Of a stretch of DNA of 64,000 bases, positions 16,638-24,952 are shown piece by piece. The stretch spans positions 1-64,000 of the forward strand of contig NZ_JARRAB010000019.1 in NCBI RefSeq assembly GCF_030376615.1, given 5' to 3'. Positions within the stretch are counted from its first letter, which is position 1. Each line of letters opens with the position of its first letter. Source of the stretch: Pseudomonas sp. sp1636 (GTDB lineage: Bacteria > Pseudomonadota > Gammaproteobacteria > Pseudomonadales > Pseudomonadaceae). Made by a program: the position numbers and the translations under genes. The notes beneath the pieces were generated by a model. It made no database searches. It had not been told where the DNA came from and was given only the letters and a program-made list of their open reading frames with translations.

Positions 16638-17591
16638 TCAGAGCCCCCAGGCGATCAGTTGCTCGGCCAGCGCCAGGTACAGCGGAATGCCGATCAGGAT
16701 ATTGAACGGAAAGCTGATCCCCAACGAGGCGGTCAGCGACAGCGACGAATTGGCTTCGGGCAAGGCCAGGCGCATGGCGGCCGGCACGGCGATATAGGAG
16801 GCGCTGGCCGCCAGGGTCGCCAGCACCGCGGTACCGCCCAGCGACAGCCCCATCAGGCGCGCCAGCAAGGCGCCGATCAGGGCGCCGAGCAACGGCATCA
16901 GCAGGGCGAAGCCGAGCAGACGCAGGCCGAACTGCTTGAGCGCGCCGAGCTGACCGGAGGCGATCAGGCCCATCTCCAGCAGGAAGAACGCCAGCACCGG
17001 CTTGAACATGCTGGTGTACAGCGGCTCCAGCGGCTTGATCGCCTCCTTGCCGGCCACCGCGCCGATGATCAGGCCACCGAGCAGCAACATGATGCTCTTG
17101 CCGAGGAAAATTTCCCGGCCCAGCTCGCGCCAGTCGGTGTCGCGGGCCAGGCCTTTGGCCAGGAGGATGCCGACCAGGATCGCCGGAATCTCCAGGATCG
17201 CCACGAACAGCGGCATGTAGCTCTCGAACGCGATGCCGCGAGCCAGCATAAAGGCCACCACCACGGCAAAGGTACCGGCGCTCACCGAACCGTAATGCGC
17301 CGCGACGCTGGCGGCGTTGATCCGGTCGAAGCCCAGGCCGCGCAGCATGGCGAAGGCCAGCACCGGCAGCACCACGCCCAAGCCCAACACCAGCATGGCC
17401 TGGCCGAGCAACTGCAGGCTGGCCTGTTCCGCCAGCTCCACCCCGCCGTGCAAGCCGATGGCCAGCAGCAAGACGATCGACAGGGTTTCATAGAGCGCCG
17501 GCGGCAGCTTCAGCTCGCTTTTCAGCAAGCCGGCGCAGAGGCCGAAGAGAAAAAACAGCACCACCGGGTCAAGCCCCATTACCGCCTCCAA
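16638..17591 (-). CDS. sbtA: SbtA-family sodium-dependent bicarbonate permease
   Basis: 317 residues, inner-membrane, about ten hydrophobic helices. The N-terminal LDPVVLFFLFGLCAGLLKSE, LPPALYETLSIVLLLAIGLHGG and the AAHYGSVSAGTFAVV motif are typical of the SbtA (DUF897) family that imports bicarbonate with sodium. The PII-like partner follows directly. The operon lies next to, and on the same strand as, the two pyruvate carboxylase subunits, which consume bicarbonate; a terminator at 17627-17650 separates them, so it probably has its own promoter. Confidence 0.85.
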   Translation of the reverse strand: MEAVMGLDPVVLFFLFGLCAGLLKSELKLPPALYETLSIVLLLAIGLHGGVELAEQASLQLLGQAMLVLGLGVVLPVLAFAMLRGLGFDRINAASVAAHYGSVSAGTFAVVVAFMLARGIAFESYMPLFVAILEIPAILVGILLAKGLARDTDWRELGREIFLGKSIMLLLGGLIIGAVAGKEAIKPLEPLYTSMFKPVLAFFLLEMGLIASGQLGALKQFGLRLLGFALLMPLLGALIGALLARLMGLSLGGTAVLATLAASASYIAVPAAMRLALPEANSSLSLTASLGISFPFNILIGIPLYLALAEQLIAWGL

Positions 17592-17626
17592 CAGCTGTCA
17601 TAGCCTGGCGCTCAGTTGAATCAGTT

Positions 17627-17650
17627 AAAAAAGAGGGCCTTGCGGCCCCC
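17627..17650 (-). terminator. rho-independent terminator after oadA
   Basis: On the minus strand GGGCC-GCAA-GGCCC with flanking G/C pairs is followed by TCTTTTTT. It lies 56 bp downstream of the oadA stop codon and ends the pycA-oadA operon before sbtA. Confidence 0.8.
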
Positions 17651-17705
17651 CAGAGGTAAACAGTTGCACACGGCTGCGCGCGCCTCGCTTGCGCCGCCGT
17701 TGCGG

Positions 17706-19526
17706 TTATTCGATCTCGATCAGCACCTCGCCCGGATTGACCCTATCGCCCTTGGCCACATGCACCGCTTTCACCGTGCCGGCAATCGGCGCCTGCACCT
17801 CGGTCTCCATCTTCATCGCTTCGCTGATCAGCACCGCCTGACCGGCTTTCACCGCATCGCCCTGCTTGACCAGCACCTCGACGATATTGCCCGGCATGCT
17901 GGTGCTGACGTCGCCGGGGGCGCTGGTGTGCTTGCGTTTGCCGCCGGCCGCGGCGACGAACTGATTGAGCGGCTCGAACACCACCTCTTCCGGCATGCCG
18001 TCGATCGACAGGTAGAAGTGGCGCTTGCCCTCGCCCTTGACGCCGACCCCGGTGATGTCGACCCGGTAGCTCTCGCCGTGCACGTCGACGATGAACTCGG
18101 TCGGCACCCCTTCGCCGCCGACGGCACCCACGCCACCGCCTTCGGGAATCGGCAGCAGGGTCTCCGGCTTGAGAGTGCCGGCCTCGCGCTCCTCGAGGAA
18201 CTTGCGCCCGACATCGGGGAACATGGCGTAGGTCAGCACGTCTTCCTCGGACTTGGCCAGGGCGCCGACCTCCGCGCGCAGCTTGCTCATTTCCGGCTTG
18301 AGCAGGTCGGCCGGACGCACCTCGATCACCTCTTCGCTGCCGATCGCCTGCTTGCGCAACTGCTCGTTGATCTTGCCCGGCGCCAGACCATAGCGGCCCT
18401 GCAGATAGAGCTTCACTTCGTTGGTGATGGTCTTGTAGCGCTCGCCGGCCAGCACGTTGAACACCGCCTGGCTGCCGACGATCTGCGAGGTCGGGGTGAC
18501 CAGCGGCGGGAAGCCGAGATCCTCGCGCACCCGCGGGATCTCGGCGAACACCTCATCGATGCGATCCAGCGCGCCCTGCTCCTTGAGCTGGTTGGCCAGG
18601 TTGGACATCATCCCGCCCGGCACCTGGTTGACCTGCACGCGGGTATCCACCGCGGTGAACTCGCTCTCGAACTGGTGGTACTTCTTGCGCACCTCATAGA
18701 AGTACAGGCCGATCTCCTGCAGCAGCGCCAGATCCAGGCCGGTGTCGTACGCGCTGCCCTTGAGCGCGGCGACCATCGACTCGGTGCCCGGGTGGCTGGT
18801 GCCCCAGGCCATGCTCGAGATGGCGGTGTCGATATGGTCGGCGCCGGCCTCGATGGCCTTGAGCTGGCACATCGAGCCCATGCCCGCGGTGTCATGGCTG
18901 TGGATGAACACCGGCAGCGCTTGCTCGGCCTTGAGCGCCTTGACCAGCTCGAAGGTCGCGTAGGGGGTGAGCAGGCCGGCCATGTCCTTGATCGCCACCG
19001 AGTCGCAGCCCATGGCTTCCATCTGCTTGGCTTGGGCGACATAGGCCTCGACCGTATGCACCGGGCTGGTGGTATAGGCCAGCGTGCCCTGGGCATGCTT
19101 GCCGGCAGCCTTCACCGCCTCGATGGCCACGCGCAGGTTACGCACGTCGTTCATCGCGTCGAAGATGCGGAACACGTCGATGCCGTTGCCCGCGGCCTTG
19201 GCCACGAAGGCCTCGACCACGTCATCGCTGTAATGGCGATAACCGAGCAGGTTCTGCCCACGCAGCAGCATCTGCAGACGGGTATTGGGCAGCGCCGCCT
19301 TGAGCTGGCGCAGGCGTTCCCAGGGGTCTTCCTTGAGGAAGCGCACGCAGGCGTCGAAGGTGGCACCGCCCCAGACTTCCAGCGACCAGTAGCCGACCTG
19401 GTCGAGCTTGGCGCAGATCGGCAGCATGTCTTCGGTGCGCATGCGCGTGGCCAACAGCGACTGGTGGGCGTCGCGCAGGACGATGTCGGTGACGGCGATC
19501 TTTTTCGCTTGACGGGTCTTAACCAT
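17706..19526 (-). CDS. oadA: pyruvate carboxylase subunit B (carboxyltransferase and biotin carrier)
   Basis: 606 residues. The N-terminal TIM-barrel carboxyltransferase shows DIVLRDAHQSLLATRMRTED, EVWGGATFDACVRFLKEDPW and VFIHSHDTAGMG metal-site histidines. The C-terminal biotinyl domain carries the acceptor lysine in ISEAMKMETEVQAP. Together with the biotin carboxylase from the next gene upstream (11-bp gap) it forms the two-subunit pyruvate carboxylase of pseudomonads, making oxaloacetate for anaplerosis. It lacks any membrane decarboxylase partner, so the carboxylase role is preferred over oxaloacetate decarboxylase. Confidence 0.95.
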   Translation of the reverse strand: MVKTRQAKKIAVTDIVLRDAHQSLLATRMRTEDMLPICAKLDQVGYWSLEVWGGATFDACVRFLKEDPWERLRQLKAALPNTRLQMLLRGQNLLGYRHYSDDVVEAFVAKAAGNGIDVFRIFDAMNDVRNLRVAIEAVKAAGKHAQGTLAYTTSPVHTVEAYVAQAKQMEAMGCDSVAIKDMAGLLTPYATFELVKALKAEQALPVFIHSHDTAGMGSMCQLKAIEAGADHIDTAISSMAWGTSHPGTESMVAALKGSAYDTGLDLALLQEIGLYFYEVRKKYHQFESEFTAVDTRVQVNQVPGGMMSNLANQLKEQGALDRIDEVFAEIPRVREDLGFPPLVTPTSQIVGSQAVFNVLAGERYKTITNEVKLYLQGRYGLAPGKINEQLRKQAIGSEEVIEVRPADLLKPEMSKLRAEVGALAKSEEDVLTYAMFPDVGRKFLEEREAGTLKPETLLPIPEGGGVGAVGGEGVPTEFIVDVHGESYRVDITGVGVKGEGKRHFYLSIDGMPEEVVFEPLNQFVAAAGGKRKHTSAPGDVSTSMPGNIVEVLVKQGDAVKAGQAVLISEAMKMETEVQAPIAGTVKAVHVAKGDRVNPGEVLIEIE

Positions 19527-19537
19527 TTCTCAAATCC

Positions 19538-20953
<1,416 letters not shown>

Positions 20954-21101
20954 AAGTTCTCGTCCTCAACCAGGCGCAAGTGAATCGGTAACCCGCGAAC
21001 CGGACAAGCCGGTCGATACAGGGCCGCTGATCGGTCAGCGGCGCTGTATTAACCCTACGTCGACCAGCCAATTAACCAAAATTAATAATTATTTGAGTGG
21101 C

Positions 21102-21119
21102 TATAAGTAAAAACTTATA
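21102..21119. promoter_or_regulatory. candidate LysR-type operator between pycA and its regulator
   Basis: The perfect inverted repeat TATAAGT-AAAA-ACTTATA sits in an AT-rich stretch (21070-21125), about 60 bp before the LysR start and 150 bp before the pycA start. LysR regulators usually bind interrupted AT-rich palindromes in such divergent promoters. Binding is inferred only. Confidence 0.5.
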
Positions 21120-21178
21120 TATTTAGTCGAACGAGACTCCAGCAGCCCATCCAGAGCGTCCGCAGGTAACGATAGACT

Positions 21179-22138
21179 ATGCGTAAATCCCTGATGCGCA
21201 TGACATTGCGCCAGCTCCAGGTATTCCGCTCGGTGTGCGAGCAGCGCTCCTACAGCCGCGCCGCCGAGGACATGGCGCTGACCCAGCCGGCGGTCAGCCT
21301 GCAGATTCGCCAGCTGGAAGAACTGGTCGGCCAGCCGCTGTTCGACTATGTCGGCAAGAAGCTCTACCTGACCGACGCCGCCGAAGCCCTACAACGGGCC
21401 AGTGCGGATATTTTCGGCCGCCTGGAAAGCCTAGATATGCAGCTGGGCGATCTGCAGGGCACCCTGCAGGGCCAGCTGAGCCTGGCCGTCGAATCCAGCG
21501 CGAAGTACTTCGCTCCGCACCTGTTCGCCGCTTTTCGCCAACAATACCCGGAAGTCAGCTTGCAACTGGTGGTGAGCAATCACGCCCAGGCACTCAAGCG
21601 CCTGAACGCCAATCGCGATGATTTGCTGATCATGTCGCAGGTGCCGACGGATCTGAATCTGGAGTTTCTGCCCTTCCTCAATAACCCGATCGTCGCGGTG
21701 GCGCCAGCGACGCACCCACTGTGCAGCCAGGGGCCACTGTTCCTGCAAGACCTCAGCGCCTGGCCACTGCTGGTGCGCGAACGCGGCTCGGGCACCCGCC
21801 AGGCGGGCGAGGAATATTGCCACCAGAAACGCGCGCACTTCGCCCTGACCCTGGAGGTCGGCTCGACCGAGAGCCAGCTCGAAGGGGTGCTCGCCGGCCT
21901 CGGCCTGGCCCTGTTGCCACGCCACGCCGTGCGCCGCGAGCTGGCGTGCGGCGTACTGCGCGAATTGCCGGTGGCGGAGCTGCCATTGCTGCGCAGCTGG
22001 TGCCTGGTGCACCCGCGCGGCAAATACCTGTCGCCGGTGGCCCAGGCATTTTTCGCCTTCGTGCGCGATCAGCGCAGCCAGATCAACGCCCTGGCTGAGC
22101 AGTTCGCCGAGTCGGCGCCTGAGCAACCAGGTAGTTAG
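21179..22138 (+). CDS. pycR: LysR-family regulator, probable regulator of pyruvate carboxylase
   Basis: 319 residues; ATG at 21179, with a second candidate (MRMTLRQLQVFR) five codons in. The winged helix-turn-helix is SYSRAAEDMALTQPAVSLQIRQLEELVG (about residues 24-51, cited to locate it), followed by a substrate-binding-like domain (FNLEFLPF...VAVAPATHPL). Divergent from pycA in the same place as P. aeruginosa PA5437 (PycR), described as a regulator with broad effects on metabolism. The 3' end overlaps the small gene on the other strand by 56 bp. Confidence 0.9.
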   Translation: MRKSLMRMTLRQLQVFRSVCEQRSYSRAAEDMALTQPAVSLQIRQLEELVGQPLFDYVGKKLYLTDAAEALQRASADIFGRLESLDMQLGDLQGTLQGQLSLAVESSAKYFAPHLFAAFRQQYPEVSLQLVVSNHAQALKRLNANRDDLLIMSQVPTDLNLEFLPFLNNPIVAVAPATHPLCSQGPLFLQDLSAWPLLVRERGSGTRQAGEEYCHQKRAHFALTLEVGSTESQLEGVLAGLGLALLPRHAVRRELACGVLRELPVAELPLLRSWCLVHPRGKYLSPVAQAFFAFVRDQRSQINALAEQFAESAPEQPGS

Positions 22139-22304
22139 CCGCGGCCAACTCCGGGTAATCGCTCAACTGCTGTTGCAACTGCCGGCGTTCGGCGTAGTTT
22201 TCGATGGCGCGCCGGTATTCCATGCGCCGCTGATCGAGCAGCTTGCGGCGGTTTTTCGCATCGTTGCTAACGTGCGACTGCGCTTCATCCGAGTAACGCG
22301 GCAT
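22083..22304 (-). CDS. small charged protein, unknown function
   Basis: 73 residues, rich in arginine and glutamine (NRRKLLDQRRMEYRRAIENY, then AERRQLQQQL), probably one long helix. GGGAGA upstream supports the ATG at 22304. Similar short helical proteins occur in Pseudomonas and are loosely annotated as envelope-integrity or hypothetical. It overlaps the 3' end of the LysR gene tail to tail. Confidence 0.6.
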   Translation of the reverse strand: MPRYSDEAQSHVSNDAKNRRKLLDQRRMEYRRAIENYAERRQLQQQLSDYPELAAANYLVAQAPTRRTAQPGR

Positions 22305-22430
22305 CTCAGGTCTCCCAGGCTGAACAACGGGAGTTACAGGATCGACCTGGGATATGACGCTTTGCGGGCAAAATGATGAAGTTGCGATGACCCCGGCAAG
22401 CAGGGGCGCGGGGCTGAACGCGGCGCGCTG

Positions 22431-23303
22431 CTAGTCCTCGTGCAGCTTCACCGACTTGGGCGACAGGCGCAGGCTGCGCAAGCTGCGCTTGACGCTTTTC
22501 AGGTGGTTGACCAGGCTCGGCCCGCGGGCCATGGCCACGCCCATGGCCAGCACGTCGATCACCACCAGGTGGGCGATGCGCGAGGTCAGCGGGGTGTAGA
22601 TCTCGGTGTCTTCCTGCACGTCGATGGCCAGATTGACCGTGGCCAGGTCGGCCAGCGGGGTCTGACTCGGGCACAGGGTAATCAGGGTCGCGCCGGTTTC
22701 GCGCACCAGATTGGCGGTGATCAGCAGATCCTTCGAGCGCCCCGACTGGGAGATGCAGATGGCCACATCGCTGGGCTTGAGGGTCACCGCCGACATCGCC
22801 TGCATGTGCGGGTCGGAGTAGGCCGCGGCCGTCAGCAGCAGGCGGAAGAACTTGTGCTGGGCATCCGCCGCCACCGCACCGGACGCGCCGAAGCCATAGA
22901 ACTCCACGCGCTGGGCCTGAGCGCAGGCGGCGATGGCGCGCTGCAAGGCCTGCGGATCGAGGTGCTCGCGCACCTCGATCAGGGTGTGCAGGGTGGTGTC
23001 GAAGATCTTCAGGCTGAAGTCGGCGACCGAGTCGTCCTCATGGATGGCGAACTGGCCGAAGCTGGCGCCGGCGGCCAGGCTTTGCGCCAGTTTCAGCTTC
23101 AAGTCCTGGAAGCCGCTGCAACCGATGGCCCGGCAGAAGCGCACGATGGTCGGCTCGCTGATGCCGACGCTGTGGGCCAGGTCGGCCATGGAGCTGTGCA
23201 TCACCGCGGCCGGGTCGAGCAGCACGTGGTCGGCCACCTTGAGTTCCGACTTGCGTAACAGATGACGCGACTGGGCAATGTGTTGCAACAAATTCACGGG
23301 CAT
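22431..23303 (-). CDS. RpiR/HexR-type repressor of sugar catabolism
   Basis: 290 residues. The N-terminal HTH_6 domain (LRKSELKVADHVL...MADLAHSVGISEPTIVRFCRAIGC, cited in two parts) is followed by a SIS phosphosugar-binding domain (VEFYGFGASGAVAADAQHKF; DVAICISQSGRSKDLL). HexR senses the Entner-Doudoroff intermediate KDPG and represses zwf and related genes. This gene is divergent from a zwf gene, with a perfect HexR-like palindrome in between. In P. aeruginosa this position holds PA5438, a paralogue of hexR, so the symbol is left open. Confidence 0.9.
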   Translation of the reverse strand: MPVNLLQHIAQSRHLLRKSELKVADHVLLDPAAVMHSSMADLAHSVGISEPTIVRFCRAIGCSGFQDLKLKLAQSLAAGASFGQFAIHEDDSVADFSLKIFDTTLHTLIEVREHLDPQALQRAIAACAQAQRVEFYGFGASGAVAADAQHKFFRLLLTAAAYSDPHMQAMSAVTLKPSDVAICISQSGRSKDLLITANLVRETGATLITLCPSQTPLADLATVNLAIDVQEDTEIYTPLTSRIAHLVVIDVLAMGVAMARGPSLVNHLKSVKRSLRSLRLSPKSVKLHED

Positions 23304-23396
23304 GGGCTCGGGCTGAAAGGTGGCGAAGAGGTCGTGCTCCCCTCATCCGAGGGGCGACTCGGTTATGATCGGGACACGCCGGGGCTGTAGTGACTT

Positions 23397-23411
23397 TGTA
23401 GTTATACTACA
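23397..23411. promoter_or_regulatory. HexR-type operator
   Basis: TGTAGTTATACTACA is a perfect 15-bp palindrome matching the published HexR consensus form TGTARTNNNAYTACA. It lies between the RpiR-type regulator and zwf, 45 bp upstream of the preferred zwf start. A binding site in this place would block zwf transcription. Confidence 0.8.
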
Positions 23412-23455
23412 TGGCCGCCGCCCCCGCACGGCTAAACCGAGTCGGAGTTCCCGCT

Positions 23456-24898
23456 TTGAGCATTCCCTGCGACATGCTGGTGTTTGGCGGCAGCGGCGAT
23501 CTGGCCCTGCATAAACTGCTGCCAGCGCTCTACCACCTGCACCGCGTCGGCCGCCTGCACGCCGACATGCGCATCCTCGCCCTGGCCCGCAGCAGCCACA
23601 GCCATGAGGCCTACCAGGCCCTCGCCGAACGCCGCTGTCGCGCCCAGGTGGCGCGCGCCGATTTCGACAACGACACCTGGCACAGCTTCGCCGCGCGCCT
23701 CAGCTATTTCGCCATGGACGCCAGCCAGAGTGCCGACTTCGGCCGCCTGGCCAAGCACCTGGGCAGCGCCGGCGAACGGGTGCGGGTGTACTACCTGGCC
23801 ACCGCGCCCGACCTGTTCGAGGACATCGCCTCGCACCTGCAGATCGCCGGCCTGGCCGGGCCTCACGCGCGCATCGTGCTGGAGAAACCGATCGGCCACT
23901 CGTTGCCGTCGGCACAGGCGATCAACGCGGCAATCGGGGCGGTGTTCGACGAGTCGCGGGTGTTCCGCATCGATCACTACCTGGGCAAGGAAACCGTGCA
24001 GAACCTGATGGCGCTGCGCTTCGCCAACGCCCTGTTCGAGCCGGTGTGGCGCGCCGGGCATATCGACCACGTGCAGATCAGCGTGTGCGAGACCCTCGGC
24101 GTGGAAAATCGCGGCGCCTACTACGACAACGCCGGCGCCATGCGCGACATGATCCAGAACCACCTGCTGCAACTGCTGTGCCTGGTGGCCATGGAGGCGC
24201 CGGTGCGCTTCGACGCCGAGGCGGTGCGCAACGAGAAGGTCAAGGTGCTCGAGGCGCTGAAACCCATCTCCGGCCTCGACGTGCGCGACAAGACCGTGCG
24301 CGGCCAGTACGCCGCCGGCAAGATCGGCGGGCAGGAAGTCCCGGCCTACTACTTCGAGAAGAATGTCGACAACGACAGCGATACCGAGACCTTCGTCGCC
24401 GTCCAGCTGGAGATCGACAACTGGCGCTGGGCCGGCGTGCCCTTCTACCTGCGCACCGGCAAACGCCTGGCGAAGAAAACCTCGGAGATCCTGATTCAGT
24501 TCAAGCCGGTGCCGCACCAGCTATTTGGCGACGGCGAGGCCAATCGCCTGTTGATCCGCCTGCAGCCGGAAGAGTGCGTCAGCCTGCAATTGATGGGCAA
24601 GAGTCCGGGCAAGGGCATGCACCTGCAACCGGTGGAGCTCGACCTCAATCTGGCCCAGGCGTTTCGCCAGAAGCGCCGCTGGGACGCCTATGAGCGCCTG
24701 CTGCTGGACGTGATCGAGGGCGACTCGACGCTGTTCATGCGCCGCGACGAAGTGGAAGCGGCCTGGCGCTGGGTCGACCCGATCATCCAGGGCTGGCAGC
24801 AGCACCACCAGAGCCCGCGGCCCTACCCGGCCGGCAGCAGCGGGCCGGAGCAGGCCAACCTGCTGCTGGAACTGGCGGGACGCAAGTGGATGGCGTGA
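23456..24898 (+). CDS. zwf: glucose-6-phosphate 1-dehydrogenase
   Basis: 480 residues from TTG at 23456 (LSIPCDMLVFGGSGDLALHK). I prefer it because the upstream ATG at 23411 lies within the HexR-like palindrome, and GGAG at 23444-23447 is well spaced from the TTG. NAD(P)-binding FGGSGDLALHK, the catalytic RIDHYLGKE and the ENRGAYYDNAGAMRDMIQNH substrate region are intact. It oxidises glucose-6-phosphate to 6-phosphogluconolactone for the Entner-Doudoroff and pentose-phosphate routes. It is a second-type zwf (PA5439 position), separate from the hex regulon copy. Confidence 0.93.
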   Translation: MSIPCDMLVFGGSGDLALHKLLPALYHLHRVGRLHADMRILALARSSHSHEAYQALAERRCRAQVARADFDNDTWHSFAARLSYFAMDASQSADFGRLAKHLGSAGERVRVYYLATAPDLFEDIASHLQIAGLAGPHARIVLEKPIGHSLPSAQAINAAIGAVFDESRVFRIDHYLGKETVQNLMALRFANALFEPVWRAGHIDHVQISVCETLGVENRGAYYDNAGAMRDMIQNHLLQLLCLVAMEAPVRFDAEAVRNEKVKVLEALKPISGLDVRDKTVRGQYAAGKIGGQEVPAYYFEKNVDNDSDTETFVAVQLEIDNWRWAGVPFYLRTGKRLAKKTSEILIQFKPVPHQLFGDGEANRLLIRLQPEECVSLQLMGKSPGKGMHLQPVELDLNLAQAFRQKRRWDAYERLLLDVIEGDSTLFMRRDEVEAAWRWVDPIIQGWQQHHQSPRPYPAGSSGPEQANLLLELAGRKWMA

Positions 24899-24952
24899 AG
24901 CGTCGCCGGCGACCTGGCCGCTCGCCGCCCATGGTCGAGCGCCCGGGTAAGC

